A stretch of DNA of 64,000 nucleotides from Eubacterium sp. (GTDB taxonomy: Bacteria; Bacillota; Clostridia; Oscillospirales; Acutalibacteraceae), in NCBI GenBank assembly GCA_014465955.1, contig JACTVT010000002.1:1-64000 (forward strand), written 5' to 3'. Of this stretch, positions 1 through 8,791 are shown one piece after another. The notes under the pieces are model-generated. The model was given only the letters and a program-made list of their open reading frames with translations, ran no database searches and was not told the origin of the DNA. The number at the start of each line of letters is the position of its first letter. The stretch's first letter is position 1. The position numbers and the translations under genes are program-made.

Positions 1-29
1 CCGCCTTTTTACTTATGGAGGCAAAGAAA

Positions 30-392
30 ATGGAACAAATAAAACGAGGCGAAATTTATTACGCCAATTTATGTCCGATTGTAGGCTCGGAGCAAGGCGG
101 TATCCGCCCTGTTGTTATCCTGCAAAATAATAAAGGGAATTTGCACAGCCGCACGACAATAGTTGCTGCAATTACCGGTGAGCTTGATAAACCGAATTTA
201 CCGACGCATGTCATATTTAAATCAGACTGCATGAAAAAAGAATCCATGGTTCTACTTGAACAGATAAGAACAATCGACAAATCCCGTCTCGGCAGATTTG
301 TCGGTATAATGGATAGCAAAACAATGAAACGAGTTGATAAAGCGATTTTAATCAGCTTCGGTCTTGATTATCTGGAGGGTTTAAAGAAATGA
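30..392 (+). CDS. mazF: MazF/PemK-family endoribonuclease toxin
   Basis: Type II toxin of the MazF/PemK family, a small SH3-like barrel RNase that cuts mRNA at short motifs and is normally held inactive by an antitoxin. The N-terminal RGEIYYANL and the following GSEQGGIRPVVILQN match the family signature, and length (120 aa) is typical. An in-frame ATG lies at 15, but GGAGG at 17-21 is well placed for the ATG at 30, so 30 is preferred. No antitoxin is seen downstream; it would have to lie left of the window or be the unusual overlapping ORF at 389. The gene sits in a recombinase-rich accessory region, where such toxins often act as stabilisation modules (inference). Confidence 0.88.
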   Translation: MEQIKRGEIYYANLCPIVGSEQGGIRPVVILQNNKGNLHSRTTIVAAITGELDKPNLPTHVIFKSDCMKKESMVLLEQIRTIDKSRLGRFVGIMDSKTMKRVDKAILISFGLDYLEGLKK

Positions 393-568
393 TTATTTCT
401 GAAAAAGCAAAATCAAACAATGCTTTTTATTACGAAGTCTGTATGTTAAAGTTGTTATCCGATATGGGATATTTAAATGAAAAAGATTTAAATGCAATTA
501 TTAAAATAGCGTCGGACGATTACGGAGCATCTCTTGTTTTGGATAAAAATATTTTATGTCTAAACTGA
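389..568 (+). CDS. Small 59-aa protein coupled to mazF
   Basis: A short ORF starting MIISEKAKSNNAFYYEV and ending at TGA 566-568. Its ATG overlaps the mazF stop (ATGA), indicating translational coupling. The sequence is charged, with a predicted helical region around LSDMGYLNEKDLNAIIKI. The short pattern of an aromatic/helical N-terminus followed by a helix resembles the small proteins of unknown function that often sit next to serine recombinases in Clostridia mobile elements; this is a resemblance only. It could be the MazF antitoxin in reversed order, or a recombinase accessory factor. It was too short to be called by length alone, so the overlap is the main support. Confidence 0.55.
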   Translation: MIISEKAKSNNAFYYEVCMLKLLSDMGYLNEKDLNAIIKIASDDYGASLVLDKNILCLN

Positions 569-673
569 TAATTCTGATAAAAAAGCTGGATATATTCGAA
601 CTATCGTAGTATTGTAGTGTTGCATCAAAGAAAAGATGACAACAGCAGGTAAATCCTGCGGAAAGGATAAGCA

Positions 674-2239
674 ATGGAGAACACAGTCGTTACAATAGCA
701 CCAAGCATAATACCAAAATCTACACTGCGGGTTGCCGCTTACTGCCGTGTATCAAGCGATTCAAGCGATCAGCTTCATTCCTTTGCCGCACAGGTACAGC
801 ACTACACAAAATTTATCAGTGATAACGAGAGAATGGAGCTTGCCGATATATATGCGGACGAAGGTATAACAGGCACAAAAACATCTAAACGTGACGATTT
901 CAATCGGCTGATTGCGGATTGCAAAAAGGGTAAAATTGACCGCGTACTAACAAAATCGGTCAGCCGTTTTGCACGAAACACAGCCGATTCTCTTATGTAC
1001 GCAAGGCTCCTTAAAGAATACGGCGTCAGCATACTGTTCGAAAAGGAAAATATTGACACAGCATATATGTCAAGTGAATTACTGCTTGCTCTGTCAGGTG
1101 CTCAGGCACAGGAAGAATCTATTTCAATATCCAAAAATATGAGATGGAGCATTGAAAATCGAATGAAAGCCGGCACATTTATAGCAAGCCATACAGCTTA
1201 CGGATATAAGATTGTTGACGGTGAATATGTTATTGAGAAAAAAGAAGCAGAAATTGTCAAACTGATTTTCGAAAGTTTCCTGTCGGGTATGGGCAAAAAA
1301 GCAATTGCCGATATGCTGAATAATATGGATATTCCGAAACGCATTGACGGAGTACCGTGGCAAATATCGACCGTAGAATATATTCTTACTAATGAAAGGT
1401 ATATCGGTGATGCGGTCTTTCAGAAAACCTATACAACCGAAACACTGCCGTTTGTAAATAAAGCAAATAACGGAGAAAAGGCTAAATACTATGTTGAGAA
1501 TACCAATCCGCCTATTATATCAAAGGCGGATTTTGAAATGGTGCAGAAACTTATAAAAGACAACAGCCTTGAAAATCAGCGTAAAAAGACGGTAACGTAT
1601 CCGCTAACACAGAAAATACGCTGTAAATGCGGTTCAACATACAAACCGCTCACCGTAAACGGCAAAAAATATTGGGAATGTACTAAACATAATTTAGGCA
1701 GAAGCGAATGTGATTCACGCCGAATACCCGAAAAAGATATTTATGAGGCGTTTGTTACAATGATAAACAAATTAAGAATTTGCCGAGTGGATATTTTACC
1801 TGCGGCTGTAATACAAACTGAACGTCTGCAAATGAAAGCAGGCGGATTAGCTGCTAAAATCAAAGAAATTGATAGGCAAATCGCTGAATTTAACAATAAA
1901 AGTCTTGTGCTTGCAAGGCTGAATACAAAAGGAATTATACGACCTGCTGAATATGCCGAACAAAGCGGTAGTATATACGGATGTGTAAATAATCTGAGAA
2001 GCAAACGCAGACAGTTGTTAAAAGAACAAGACGAAAACAGCATACTGTCAGGACTTCGCACATTAAATGATTTATTAACGAATATAGAAAAACCATTAAC
2101 AGAATTTGATGAAAATATATTTAAAAATACTGTTTTAGAAATTACAGTTCCAACCGATACAAGCGTATGCTTTAAGTTGATCGGTGAACTGATGATTACA
2201 GAAACTATTCCCGACCGAAGGAGGTGTAAACGCCAATGA
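674..2239 (+). CDS. Large serine recombinase 1 (resolvase/integrase family)
   Basis: Site-specific recombinase of the large serine integrase type (521 aa), which cuts both DNA strands through a serine-DNA link. The N-terminal resolvase domain shows AAYCRVSSDSSDQ with the nucleophile at Ser27, then DEGITGTKTSKRDDFNRL and TKSVSRFARNTADSL. The recombinase DNA-binding domain follows (about 170-300), then a zinc ribbon beginning RCKCG near residue 316 with WECTKHNLGRSEC, and a charged coiled-coil tail. The start has GGAAAGGAT upstream. The stop overlaps the next gene by four bases (ATGA). It is the first of three coupled recombinase genes that probably act together. Confidence 0.92.
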   Translation: MENTVVTIAPSIIPKSTLRVAAYCRVSSDSSDQLHSFAAQVQHYTKFISDNERMELADIYADEGITGTKTSKRDDFNRLIADCKKGKIDRVLTKSVSRFARNTADSLMYARLLKEYGVSILFEKENIDTAYMSSELLLALSGAQAQEESISISKNMRWSIENRMKAGTFIASHTAYGYKIVDGEYVIEKKEAEIVKLIFESFLSGMGKKAIADMLNNMDIPKRIDGVPWQISTVEYILTNERYIGDAVFQKTYTTETLPFVNKANNGEKAKYYVENTNPPIISKADFEMVQKLIKDNSLENQRKKTVTYPLTQKIRCKCGSTYKPLTVNGKKYWECTKHNLGRSECDSRRIPEKDIYEAFVTMINKLRICRVDILPAAVIQTERLQMKAGGLAAKIKEIDRQIAEFNNKSLVLARLNTKGIIRPAEYAEQSGSIYGCVNNLRSKRRQLLKEQDENSILSGLRTLNDLLTNIEKPLTEFDENIFKNTVLEITVPTDTSVCFKLIGELMITETIPDRRRCKRQ

Positions 2240-3102
2240 AAAACAGGCGGTTTCCGTACGGATATGAAATGCAAAACGGCTTGATTGTAATATGCTTAAA
2301 AGAAGCCTATACAGTTAAACAAATATTCAGTCAATATCTGAATGGGGAAAATTTAAAGAATATTGCCGAAAGGCTTACAGAAAATCAGATTGAATTTTTG
2401 CCCGGTGAATATAATTGGAACAAAAGCCGTATCAAGCGTATGATTGAAGATAAGCGGTATATCGGTGGTGACAATTATCCTACAATAATTGACAAGAACA
2501 CTTTCCAAAGAGCCAATGTCGAAAAGAATAACCGAATAAGAAACATAAATCCTGTAATAACATCAGAAAAGAAATTGCTTACAAATAAAGTAATTTGTTC
2601 AAACTGTGGAAGAAGATTATTCCACAATACGGACAGCAGACTTAAAAACAGTGAAAAGTGGTTTTGTAAAAATGAAGGCTGTAAGTTTAGTGTGTATATG
2701 ACTGTTGCCGAACTTGAACATGAAATTACGGAAATACTGAATTTACTAATATTACAACCAGGACTTGTTGAATATGAAGGAACAGATATCTCTGCCGAGC
2801 CATCAATTGAAATCATCAGACTGGAAAATGAAATTGAACAGCAGCTTGAATCTATCGACTTTGATAAAAATGAAATACAAAATATGATACTGCAATGTGC
2901 GGCGAAAAAATATGATGCGTATAAAAACGTTCGACACATTACAGAGAGGTTGAAAGCGGACTTTGAAAAATTAAGTCCGCTTTCAGCTTTTAATAAGGAA
3001 TTATTCGATAGAACGGTATCCGCTGTTGAATTTGATAAAGATGAAAAGGTCAGTTTAAAACTGAAAAACAATAAAATCATACGAGGAGAGGACTTTGAAT
3101 GA
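2236..3102 (+). CDS. Recombinase-family protein lacking the catalytic domain
   Basis: A 288-aa protein that starts directly in the recombinase DNA-binding domain (FPYGYEMQNG, then NWNKSRIKRMIEDKRYIGG), followed by a zinc ribbon (VICSNCGRRLF with WFCKNEGCKF, about residues 117-150) and a coiled-coil tail. The resolvase domain with its catalytic serine is absent. It is not an obvious pseudogene: it has its own strong site GGAGGTG before ATG 2236 and four-base overlaps with both neighbours. It therefore probably acts as a non-catalytic DNA-binding or regulatory subunit for the flanking recombinases (inference). Recombinase triplets are known from some Firmicutes integrative elements. Confidence 0.85.
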   Translation: MKNRRFPYGYEMQNGLIVICLKEAYTVKQIFSQYLNGENLKNIAERLTENQIEFLPGEYNWNKSRIKRMIEDKRYIGGDNYPTIIDKNTFQRANVEKNNRIRNINPVITSEKKLLTNKVICSNCGRRLFHNTDSRLKNSEKWFCKNEGCKFSVYMTVAELEHEITEILNLLILQPGLVEYEGTDISAEPSIEIIRLENEIEQQLESIDFDKNEIQNMILQCAAKKYDAYKNVRHITERLKADFEKLSPLSAFNKELFDRTVSAVEFDKDEKVSLKLKNNKIIRGEDFE

Positions 3103-4727
3103 CGCAAACACCGCCTGCACCTAAACTAGTCAGAATCATACCGCCGAAGCCGGAGTTCTCAGGCGAAAATCGAATTGATATACGTCCCAAGCGTGTTGCT
3201 GCCTACTGCCGAGTTTCAACAGATAAAGAACAGCAGGAGCACAGCTTTGAAACGCAAAAAGAAATGTATACCGATATGATTATGATGAAACCAAACTGGC
3301 AAATGGCAGGCATATACGCCGATGAGGGTATTACGGGCACAATTGCTAAGAAACGTCCCGATTTTATGCGTATGATTGAGGACTGCCGAAAAGGTAAAAT
3401 TGATTTAATCATTACAAAATCCGTGTCAAGATTTTCACGAAACAATCTTGACTGTCTGCTCTATGTCAGAGAGCTGAAAGAGATGGGAATCCCGATTATC
3501 TTTGAAAAAGAGGGCATCAACACACTTCAGGTATCAAGCGAACTGTTAATTACTTTATTTAGTGGGTTATCTCAAGCTGAGAGTGAATCTATCAGTATGA
3601 ATGTTAAAATCGGAAAACGGCAGAGCCTAAAAAACGGAAATGTGCCGTTCAGTTATAAATCATTCCTCGGCTATCGCAAAGGTGCAGACGGTAAGCCCGA
3701 AATTGATGAAGAGCAAGCGGTTGTAATTCGCAGAATTTTCTCTGAATATCTTGCCGGCAAAAGCTTGCTTGATATTGCCAAAGGTTTAACGGCAGACAAA
3801 ATCCTAACGGCAAGAGGTAAAACAAATTGGTCATCGGCAAGAGTGCAGTCTATACTGACGAACGAAAAATATAAAGGTGATGCCCTGCTTCAAAAAACAT
3901 ATATCGTTGACTGTATCAGCAAAAAATCCAAAAAGAACAACGGCGAACTGCCGATGTACTATGTAGAAAACAATCATCCTGCCATTATTGAAAGAGCTGT
4001 ATTTGACAGAGTGCAGGAAGAAATCTCACGCAGAAACAGTAAGAAAAAAGTTAAGCAGGTCGGCACTAAAACAGAACTCGGCAAATACTCAAGTAAGTAT
4101 GCCCTATCCGAAATCCTATACTGCGGTAACTGCGGAACGCCGTATCGCCGATGCACATGGTCAAAAAACGGAAAGAAAAAGATTGTATGGCGATGCATCA
4201 GCCGCCTTGATTACGGTAAAAAATACTGTAAAGACTCACCGTCAATTGAAGAATTAGTACTGCACAATGCGATTACAGAAGCCATTACACAAAAAGCACA
4301 AATGGAAAAAGCCGATGTTGCTCGTATCCGTAAGCATATAGAAATATATCAAAACAGTCAGGACACAAGCAGTATTCTCGCAAAACAGGAGCGTTTGAAG
4401 ACGATTCAAGAGCATATTAATCAACTTACCAATATGGATAGCGAAGCGGCTCAGAACGGAGATTTTGACGCACAGTTCGAAAGTTTATACGCAGAGATGT
4501 ACGCTATAAAAGATGAACTTGATGAAATCGAAAAAAGCAAATCTAAAATCGAAACCACAGACGATTCCATAAAAGAAATGACCGCAATTATGCAAGGACT
4601 TAAAAATCATCCTGTGGAATACAACGACCTTGTGGTACGGCAGCTTATAGAATGCATTAAAGTAATATCAAAAGATACATTGCACATTTATTTCAAAGAT
4701 GGAATAAAAATAGAAACGAAGATGTAA
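3099..4727 (+). CDS. Large serine recombinase 2 of the triplet
   Basis: A complete large serine recombinase of 542 aa. The resolvase domain shows VAAYCRVSTDKEQQ with the nucleophile at Ser40, DEGITGTIAKKRPDF and TKSVSRFSRNNLDCL. The recombinase domain spans about 190-320, the zinc ribbon begins ILYCGNCGTPYRRC with WRCISRLDYGKKYC, and a long coiled coil follows. GAGGAGAGG precedes the ATG, which overlaps the previous stop. It shares motifs with the 521-aa enzyme but is clearly diverged, so the two may form a heteromeric pair. It is the last gene before a 169-bp gap containing inverted repeats, the sort of place an attachment site would lie. Confidence 0.92.
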   Translation: MTQTPPAPKLVRIIPPKPEFSGENRIDIRPKRVAAYCRVSTDKEQQEHSFETQKEMYTDMIMMKPNWQMAGIYADEGITGTIAKKRPDFMRMIEDCRKGKIDLIITKSVSRFSRNNLDCLLYVRELKEMGIPIIFEKEGINTLQVSSELLITLFSGLSQAESESISMNVKIGKRQSLKNGNVPFSYKSFLGYRKGADGKPEIDEEQAVVIRRIFSEYLAGKSLLDIAKGLTADKILTARGKTNWSSARVQSILTNEKYKGDALLQKTYIVDCISKKSKKNNGELPMYYVENNHPAIIERAVFDRVQEEISRRNSKKKVKQVGTKTELGKYSSKYALSEILYCGNCGTPYRRCTWSKNGKKKIVWRCISRLDYGKKYCKDSPSIEELVLHNAITEAITQKAQMEKADVARIRKHIEIYQNSQDTSSILAKQERLKTIQEHINQLTNMDSEAAQNGDFDAQFESLYAEMYAIKDELDEIEKSKSKIETTDDSIKEMTAIMQGLKNHPVEYNDLVVRQLIECIKVISKDTLHIYFKDGIKIETKM

Positions 4728-4785
4728 AAAAATACAATATAATTATTTAAGGGTGTAAATTTACAGTGCAAAAAACAATTGTGAT

Positions 4786-4877
4786 TGCACCCTTACATTT
4801 AATAAAACAAAGGATGTAACCCCTTTGATAATCAACCTTCCGATATATTTTTATGTATTATAAAACGCAAGGGTGCA
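4786..4877. repeat. Inverted repeat TGCACCCTT / AAGGGTGCA downstream of the recombinase triplet
   Basis: The 169-bp gap after the third recombinase holds a perfect nine-base inverted repeat (TGCACCCTT at 4786-4794 and AAGGGTGCA at 4869-4877), plus a related AAGGGTGTAAAT at about 4749 and CAAAGGATGTAACCCC between them. No ORF is seen. The position directly after integrase genes would suit an attachment site or a recombinase or regulator binding site; nothing in the sequence decides between these. Confidence 0.4.
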
Positions 4878-4896
4878 AGAGTTTATAAAGCTAAAA

Positions 4897-5235
4897 CTAC
4901 TTTAGATTTTCTGATAATTCCAAAAGCAGCCTTTTGCCTGTAACCGAAAGGTTTGAAAAGTTGTTGATTAGTGTATATTCACTTTTAGTTATAAATGAAT
5001 TGCTTTCGCTTTTATAAAACAGCAGCCAAATCGGAATCTCAAATGCCTCGCAAATACTGTAAATCGTTCGGATGTTCGGAAAACTTTTCTTTTTATATAG
5101 ATATTTAATTGTGTTAACAGAAAGCCCCGATCTGACAGCAAGCTCATAAATGGAATAATTGTGTTCTACTCGCAATTTGTCAATCCTTTCAACTAATTCT
5201 CCAATTTGCTGAAGTTCGTATAAATCTTTAATCAA
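4897..5235 (-). CDS. XRE-family helix-turn-helix regulator
   Basis: A small DNA-binding protein of the XRE/Cro-CI type. The HTH is readable as YSIYELAVRSGLSVNTIKYLYKKKSFPNIRTIYSICEAFEIPIWLLF, covering the middle of the protein. A GTG at 5244 touches GGAGG and cannot use it; the TTG at 5235 has GGAGG eight bases upstream and is preferred (112 aa). It is divergent from the ATPase-recombinase operon starting at 5382, and the 146-bp space between them contains a 16-bp direct repeat, so it is likely the repressor of that operon and of itself (inference). Confidence 0.85.
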   Translation of the reverse strand: MIKDLYELQQIGELVERIDKLRVEHNYSIYELAVRSGLSVNTIKYLYKKKSFPNIRTIYSICEAFEIPIWLLFYKSESNSFITKSEYTLINNFSNLSVTGKRLLLELSENLK

Positions 5236-5276
5236 AATATGCACCTCCGGGAAGGCTGATTAACACAATAAATTTG

Positions 5277-5324
5277 GGGTAGCATATTTCATCTTTATAT
5301 ATAAATTAGGGTGGCAAGTTTCAT
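5277..5324. promoter_or_regulatory. Two 16-bp direct repeats, likely operators
   Basis: GGGTAGCATATTTCAT at 5277-5292 is repeated as GGGTGGCAAGTTTCAT at 5309-5324, 13 of 16 identical and spaced 32 bp, about three helical turns. They sit between the divergent XRE gene and the ATPase operon and reach the TTACAA (5324-5329) and TAAAAT (5346-5351) elements of a possible promoter with 16-bp spacing. Binding by the XRE protein is inferred from position. Confidence 0.5.
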
Positions 5325-5381
5325 TACAAAGTTGTGTAATTGTTGTAAAATAGCTTCATACCAATTCGGAGATGTAATGCT

Positions 5382-6365
5382 ATGGCATATGATTATGAAC
5401 TAAAATACTTTAATGATATTGAAAGAAAAACTATTGATTGGCTGTGGTATCCGTATATTCCTTACGGAAAGATTACACTTGTACAAGGAGATCCCGGTGA
5501 AGGAAAGACGACTATGCTGATTAGTATTATATCTTTATTATCCAAGGGTGAGCCATTTCCTTTCACAAATAAGAAGACGACGGCTGTATCAATTTATCAG
5601 AATGCTGAAGATGATGTAGCAGATACCATTAAACCAAAGTTGGAGATACACAGGGCAAACTGTAATAATGTCTGTTATATAGAAAAGAAAAATGATAACA
5701 TTTTTATGGATGATGACAGCATAGAAAATGCAATTGTGAAGTCGGGTGCAAAACTTTTTGTGCTTGATCCTATACAGGCCTTTATCGGTGATAATGTGGA
5801 TATGAATCGGGCAAATGTTATACGACCGAGAATGAATAAATTGAAAGAGATTGCTCAAAAGACGGGCTGTGCTGTTGTTTTGGTTGGACATATGAATAAA
5901 AACTCTTCAGGAAAATCGAATTATAGGAATTTAGGTTCAATAGATATTTCTGCCGCAGCAAGAAGTGTCTTAGTAGTGGGAAGATTAAGTAAATCGTCAG
6001 AAATAAAAGTTTTAGCACAGTTAAAAAATAATCTTGCGCCAAAAGGAAAATCTATAACATTTAAAATTGAAAACAGAACTGTCAGATGGATATCGGAATG
6101 CAGTCTGACAGCAGATGATTTATTATCATGCAGTTTATCAGGTGGAGGATACAAAAGAACGGTGGCAGAGAACTTAATTCATTTGAGTCTGGAAGATGGA
6201 ATGAAAACTGCAAAAAGCATATTTGATAAAGCACAGGAACAAGGCATAAGCATTAGGACTTTGAAAACGGTTAAATCAACTATGCCTGTCAGGTCGTTAA
6301 AGAAAAACGGAATTTGGTATTGGGAAATGAATAGTCAAGAGGTAGGCAATAATGCAGAGCAGTGA
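5382..6365 (+). CDS. RepA/RecA-like AAA ATPase (AAA_25 type)
   Basis: A 327-aa P-loop ATPase of the RecA/DnaB-like AAA_25 group that includes plasmid and phage RepA helicases. Walker A is GDPGEGKTT at residues 36-44, Walker B is KLFVLDPIQAF with Asp129, and sensor-like VLVGHMNK follows. The C-terminal 60 residues look like a small winged helix (KTAKSIFDKAQEQGISIRTL). GGAGATG precedes the ATG. It is the first gene of an operon with a recombinase and overlaps it by 14 bases, so the ATPase may load on or remodel DNA for recombination or replication of the element (inference). No primase or relaxase is seen beside it. Confidence 0.85.
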   Translation: MAYDYELKYFNDIERKTIDWLWYPYIPYGKITLVQGDPGEGKTTMLISIISLLSKGEPFPFTNKKTTAVSIYQNAEDDVADTIKPKLEIHRANCNNVCYIEKKNDNIFMDDDSIENAIVKSGAKLFVLDPIQAFIGDNVDMNRANVIRPRMNKLKEIAQKTGCAVVLVGHMNKNSSGKSNYRNLGSIDISAAARSVLVVGRLSKSSEIKVLAQLKNNLAPKGKSITFKIENRTVRWISECSLTADDLLSCSLSGGGYKRTVAENLIHLSLEDGMKTAKSIFDKAQEQGISIRTLKTVKSTMPVRSLKKNGIWYWEMNSQEVGNNAEQ

Positions 6366-8187
6366 TTTTAACAGTTATAAATCAAGTATTGAAGTTATAA
6401 AAAATAGCTCGGGAGCTGCGGCTTTTATTCCTGCAAAGGATAAAGCCGATCTTTTCGGAAGTAACCACATATTTAAAACCTGTGCCTATTGTCGTGTTTC
6501 TACTGATCATGACGAACAATTATCTTCATTTGAATTACAGCAGGAACATTACAGACAGCTTGTAAGCCATCATCCCAATTGGGATTTGAAACATATATTT
6601 GCGGATGAAGGTATATCTGCAACTTCATTAAAAAATCGCGATGAATTCAATGATATGATTTCTCGTTGTATGAACGGTGAGTTCGATCTTATCGTTACCA
6701 AGAGTGTATCAAGATTTGCAAGGAATCTTGTTGACTGTGTTTCACTTGTCAGAAAGTTAAAAGGCTTAAATCATCCGGTAGGCGTCTTTTTTGAAACGGA
6801 TAACTTGTTTACACTATCTGAAGATTCTGAGCTCAAGCTTTCAATATTGGCGACATTTGCACAGGAGGAATCTGTAAAGAAGAGCGAAAGCATGAATTGG
6901 TCGCTGAAAGAGAGGTTTAAAAACAAAAAGCTTCTAACACCTGAATTATTCGGATACCGCAGACCTCGTGATGCGGTTGGAAACTATATCAAATACGGAA
7001 AACTTGAAATTGAAGAATCTGAAGCGGAGATTGTTAGATTTATTTTTAATGCGTTTTTATCAGGATTTTCGATAGAGAGTATTTGCAATATATTAGAGGA
7101 TATTGGATGTAAAACCAAACTCGGCAATACAAAGTGGAATGAGGGCTCAGTTTCCTATATTCTCAGAAATGAAAGATATTGCGGAAATGTGCTTACATGG
7201 AAACAATTTACTGCGGATATTTTTGAACATAAAAAGAGAAAAAACAGACAGGATAGAGATCAATATTTATACACCGATGTTCACGAAGCAATTATATCAG
7301 CCGAACAGTTTGAAGCGGTTCAGGTATTGTTTGAAAACAAAAAGCACGGTTACAGAGGCGGTGTCCCGATTATGCAGGTTGTGGATATGGGTGTGTTTCG
7401 GGGATATATACCAATCAATCATCATTGGATTAGCGAAGATCCTGAAATCTATTATAAGGCATCTAATAGTGTGCCGGTTTACAAAAAGAAACAAAACCTT
7501 AAGAAAAACTATTTCAGCAGGTTTGATTTAACAGGTTATCAGGTAGTAAGAGGACAATTTTTGACCGCACGCTCAGAACTTCCCGTAATATCTTTTGGTA
7601 AAGATAAAATCACATTTAATTGTACCTGTACGAGAAAATTTGATTTTGCCGATTATGTTCAGCTGCTGCTTCACCCGACAGAGCGGAAAATTGCAATCAG
7701 ACCGTGTTCAAAAGATGATATGTACAGCATTCCATGGCAGAGAAATGCAGGGCAGCCCATGGCTGCAAAAACAATTATCTGCTCGCACTTTTGTAATACA
7801 TTATATCAGATTATGGACTGGTTTCCCGATTATATGTATAAAGTTTTCGGAACTTTAATTGAAAAAGGCAATGAGCAAATTGTAATATTCAATTTATTAA
7901 ATGCAATGCCGAATATAACCGTAACGGAAGAAGTTGAAAATACGAATAAAACCGTACATAGGAAGATTGACATCTGTCCTGAAGAATGGGGAAATTCCTT
8001 TGGTGAAGAATTTTATAATTTCAGTATGGATAATATGTTGTATTATTTGCCGAAAGATACAAGTTTAAAGGCAAATGAAAAAAGCCGTCCTGTTGAAGGA
8101 CAACTTCCGTTTAAAGTTATGGATGGTGCAGAAGTATTACGGTTTGCAGAAAATTTGAAACATAAGGCAGGTAAAGAAGATGAATGA
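6352..8187 (+). CDS. Serine recombinase with a novel C-terminal domain replacing the zinc ribbon
   Basis: A 611-aa large serine recombinase. The resolvase domain is intact: CAYCRVSTDHDEQ with nucleophile Ser50, DEGISATSLKNRDEF, TKSVSRFARNLVDC. The recombinase domain follows to about residue 325 (VSYILRNERYCGNVLTW). Where relatives carry a CxxC zinc ribbon and coiled coil, this protein has no paired cysteines. Instead it has about 200 residues starting FDLTGYQVVRGQFL, with FNCTC, VQLLLHPTERKIAIRPC and MDWFPDYMYKVFG. The same pattern recurs in the next three genes. It overlaps the ATPase by 14 bases and the next gene by 8. Probably the active recombinase of the cassette. Confidence 0.9.
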   Translation: MQSSDFNSYKSSIEVIKNSSGAAAFIPAKDKADLFGSNHIFKTCAYCRVSTDHDEQLSSFELQQEHYRQLVSHHPNWDLKHIFADEGISATSLKNRDEFNDMISRCMNGEFDLIVTKSVSRFARNLVDCVSLVRKLKGLNHPVGVFFETDNLFTLSEDSELKLSILATFAQEESVKKSESMNWSLKERFKNKKLLTPELFGYRRPRDAVGNYIKYGKLEIEESEAEIVRFIFNAFLSGFSIESICNILEDIGCKTKLGNTKWNEGSVSYILRNERYCGNVLTWKQFTADIFEHKKRKNRQDRDQYLYTDVHEAIISAEQFEAVQVLFENKKHGYRGGVPIMQVVDMGVFRGYIPINHHWISEDPEIYYKASNSVPVYKKKQNLKKNYFSRFDLTGYQVVRGQFLTARSELPVISFGKDKITFNCTCTRKFDFADYVQLLLHPTERKIAIRPCSKDDMYSIPWQRNAGQPMAAKTIICSHFCNTLYQIMDWFPDYMYKVFGTLIEKGNEQIVIFNLLNAMPNITVTEEVENTNKTVHRKIDICPEEWGNSFGEEFYNFSMDNMLYYLPKDTSLKANEKSRPVEGQLPFKVMDGAEVLRFAENLKHKAGKEDE

Positions 8188-8791
8188 TGAAAATACACAA
8201 GCTTTTCAAAACATACAGGAGCAAATTTCTGAATCAGAAGAAAAGGAAATTGTAAATTTAGCAGGATTTCAAGTGACAAAAGCCGAATTGTTTGCGCATA
8301 CAAGAGAGCCTGCGGTTACAGTCTGGGAAAATCGAATTAAGTTTAATATGGCGTGTTTGAGAAGATTTCCGGGCGTTACGCATATTCAGTTATTGATACA
8401 TCCCGAACAGCAGAGATTGATAATTCGTCCCTGTGAAGCGGATGCTCCTGACTCTTTAAGATGGGCTACGGGTGGCGGAGAAAAAGAAATCCGTAACCGT
8501 GATATGATTTGTCAGATATTTGCTGCAAAGCTTTTTGAACTTATGAACTGGGATAAGCAGTACCGTTATAAAATGCTCGGCAAGCCTGCCATATCGGACA
8601 ATGAAGCATTATATCTCTTTAAATTAAATGATTTTGAGCTTTTCGTAAACACAGGAAAAAGAAAAAGTCGGGCATATCTTCCCGAGGACTGGAGAGAATG
8701 CTTCGGCATTCCTGTTGAAAAGCACGAGGAAACATACAGAATTGATTTGGCAGAGGGCTATATTTCTACAGGAAAGGCAGGTGAAATGTAA
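8180..8791 (+). CDS. Stand-alone paralogue B of the recombinase C-terminal domain
   Basis: A 203-aa protein of no family I recognise. Its core (about 30-160) aligns by eye with the C-terminus of the preceding recombinase: LAGFQVTKAELF, then IKFNMACLRRF, IQLLIHPEQQRLIIRPCEAD, an LRW, ICQIFAAKLFELMNWDKQYRYKMLG, and LFKLNDFELF. The shared core is GxQV, FN, LLxHPxxxxxxIRPCxxD, Mx W, YxYKxxG. A charged N-terminal extension precedes it and a YLPEDWRECFG segment follows, also matched in the recombinase (CPEEWGNSFG). No catalytic motif or transmembrane segment is visible. Coupling by overlap on both sides suggests a subunit or accessory factor of the recombinase. Confidence 0.8.
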   Translation: MNDENTQAFQNIQEQISESEEKEIVNLAGFQVTKAELFAHTREPAVTVWENRIKFNMACLRRFPGVTHIQLLIHPEQQRLIIRPCEADAPDSLRWATGGGEKEIRNRDMICQIFAAKLFELMNWDKQYRYKMLGKPAISDNEALYLFKLNDFELFVNTGKRKSRAYLPEDWRECFGIPVEKHEETYRIDLAEGYISTGKAGEM

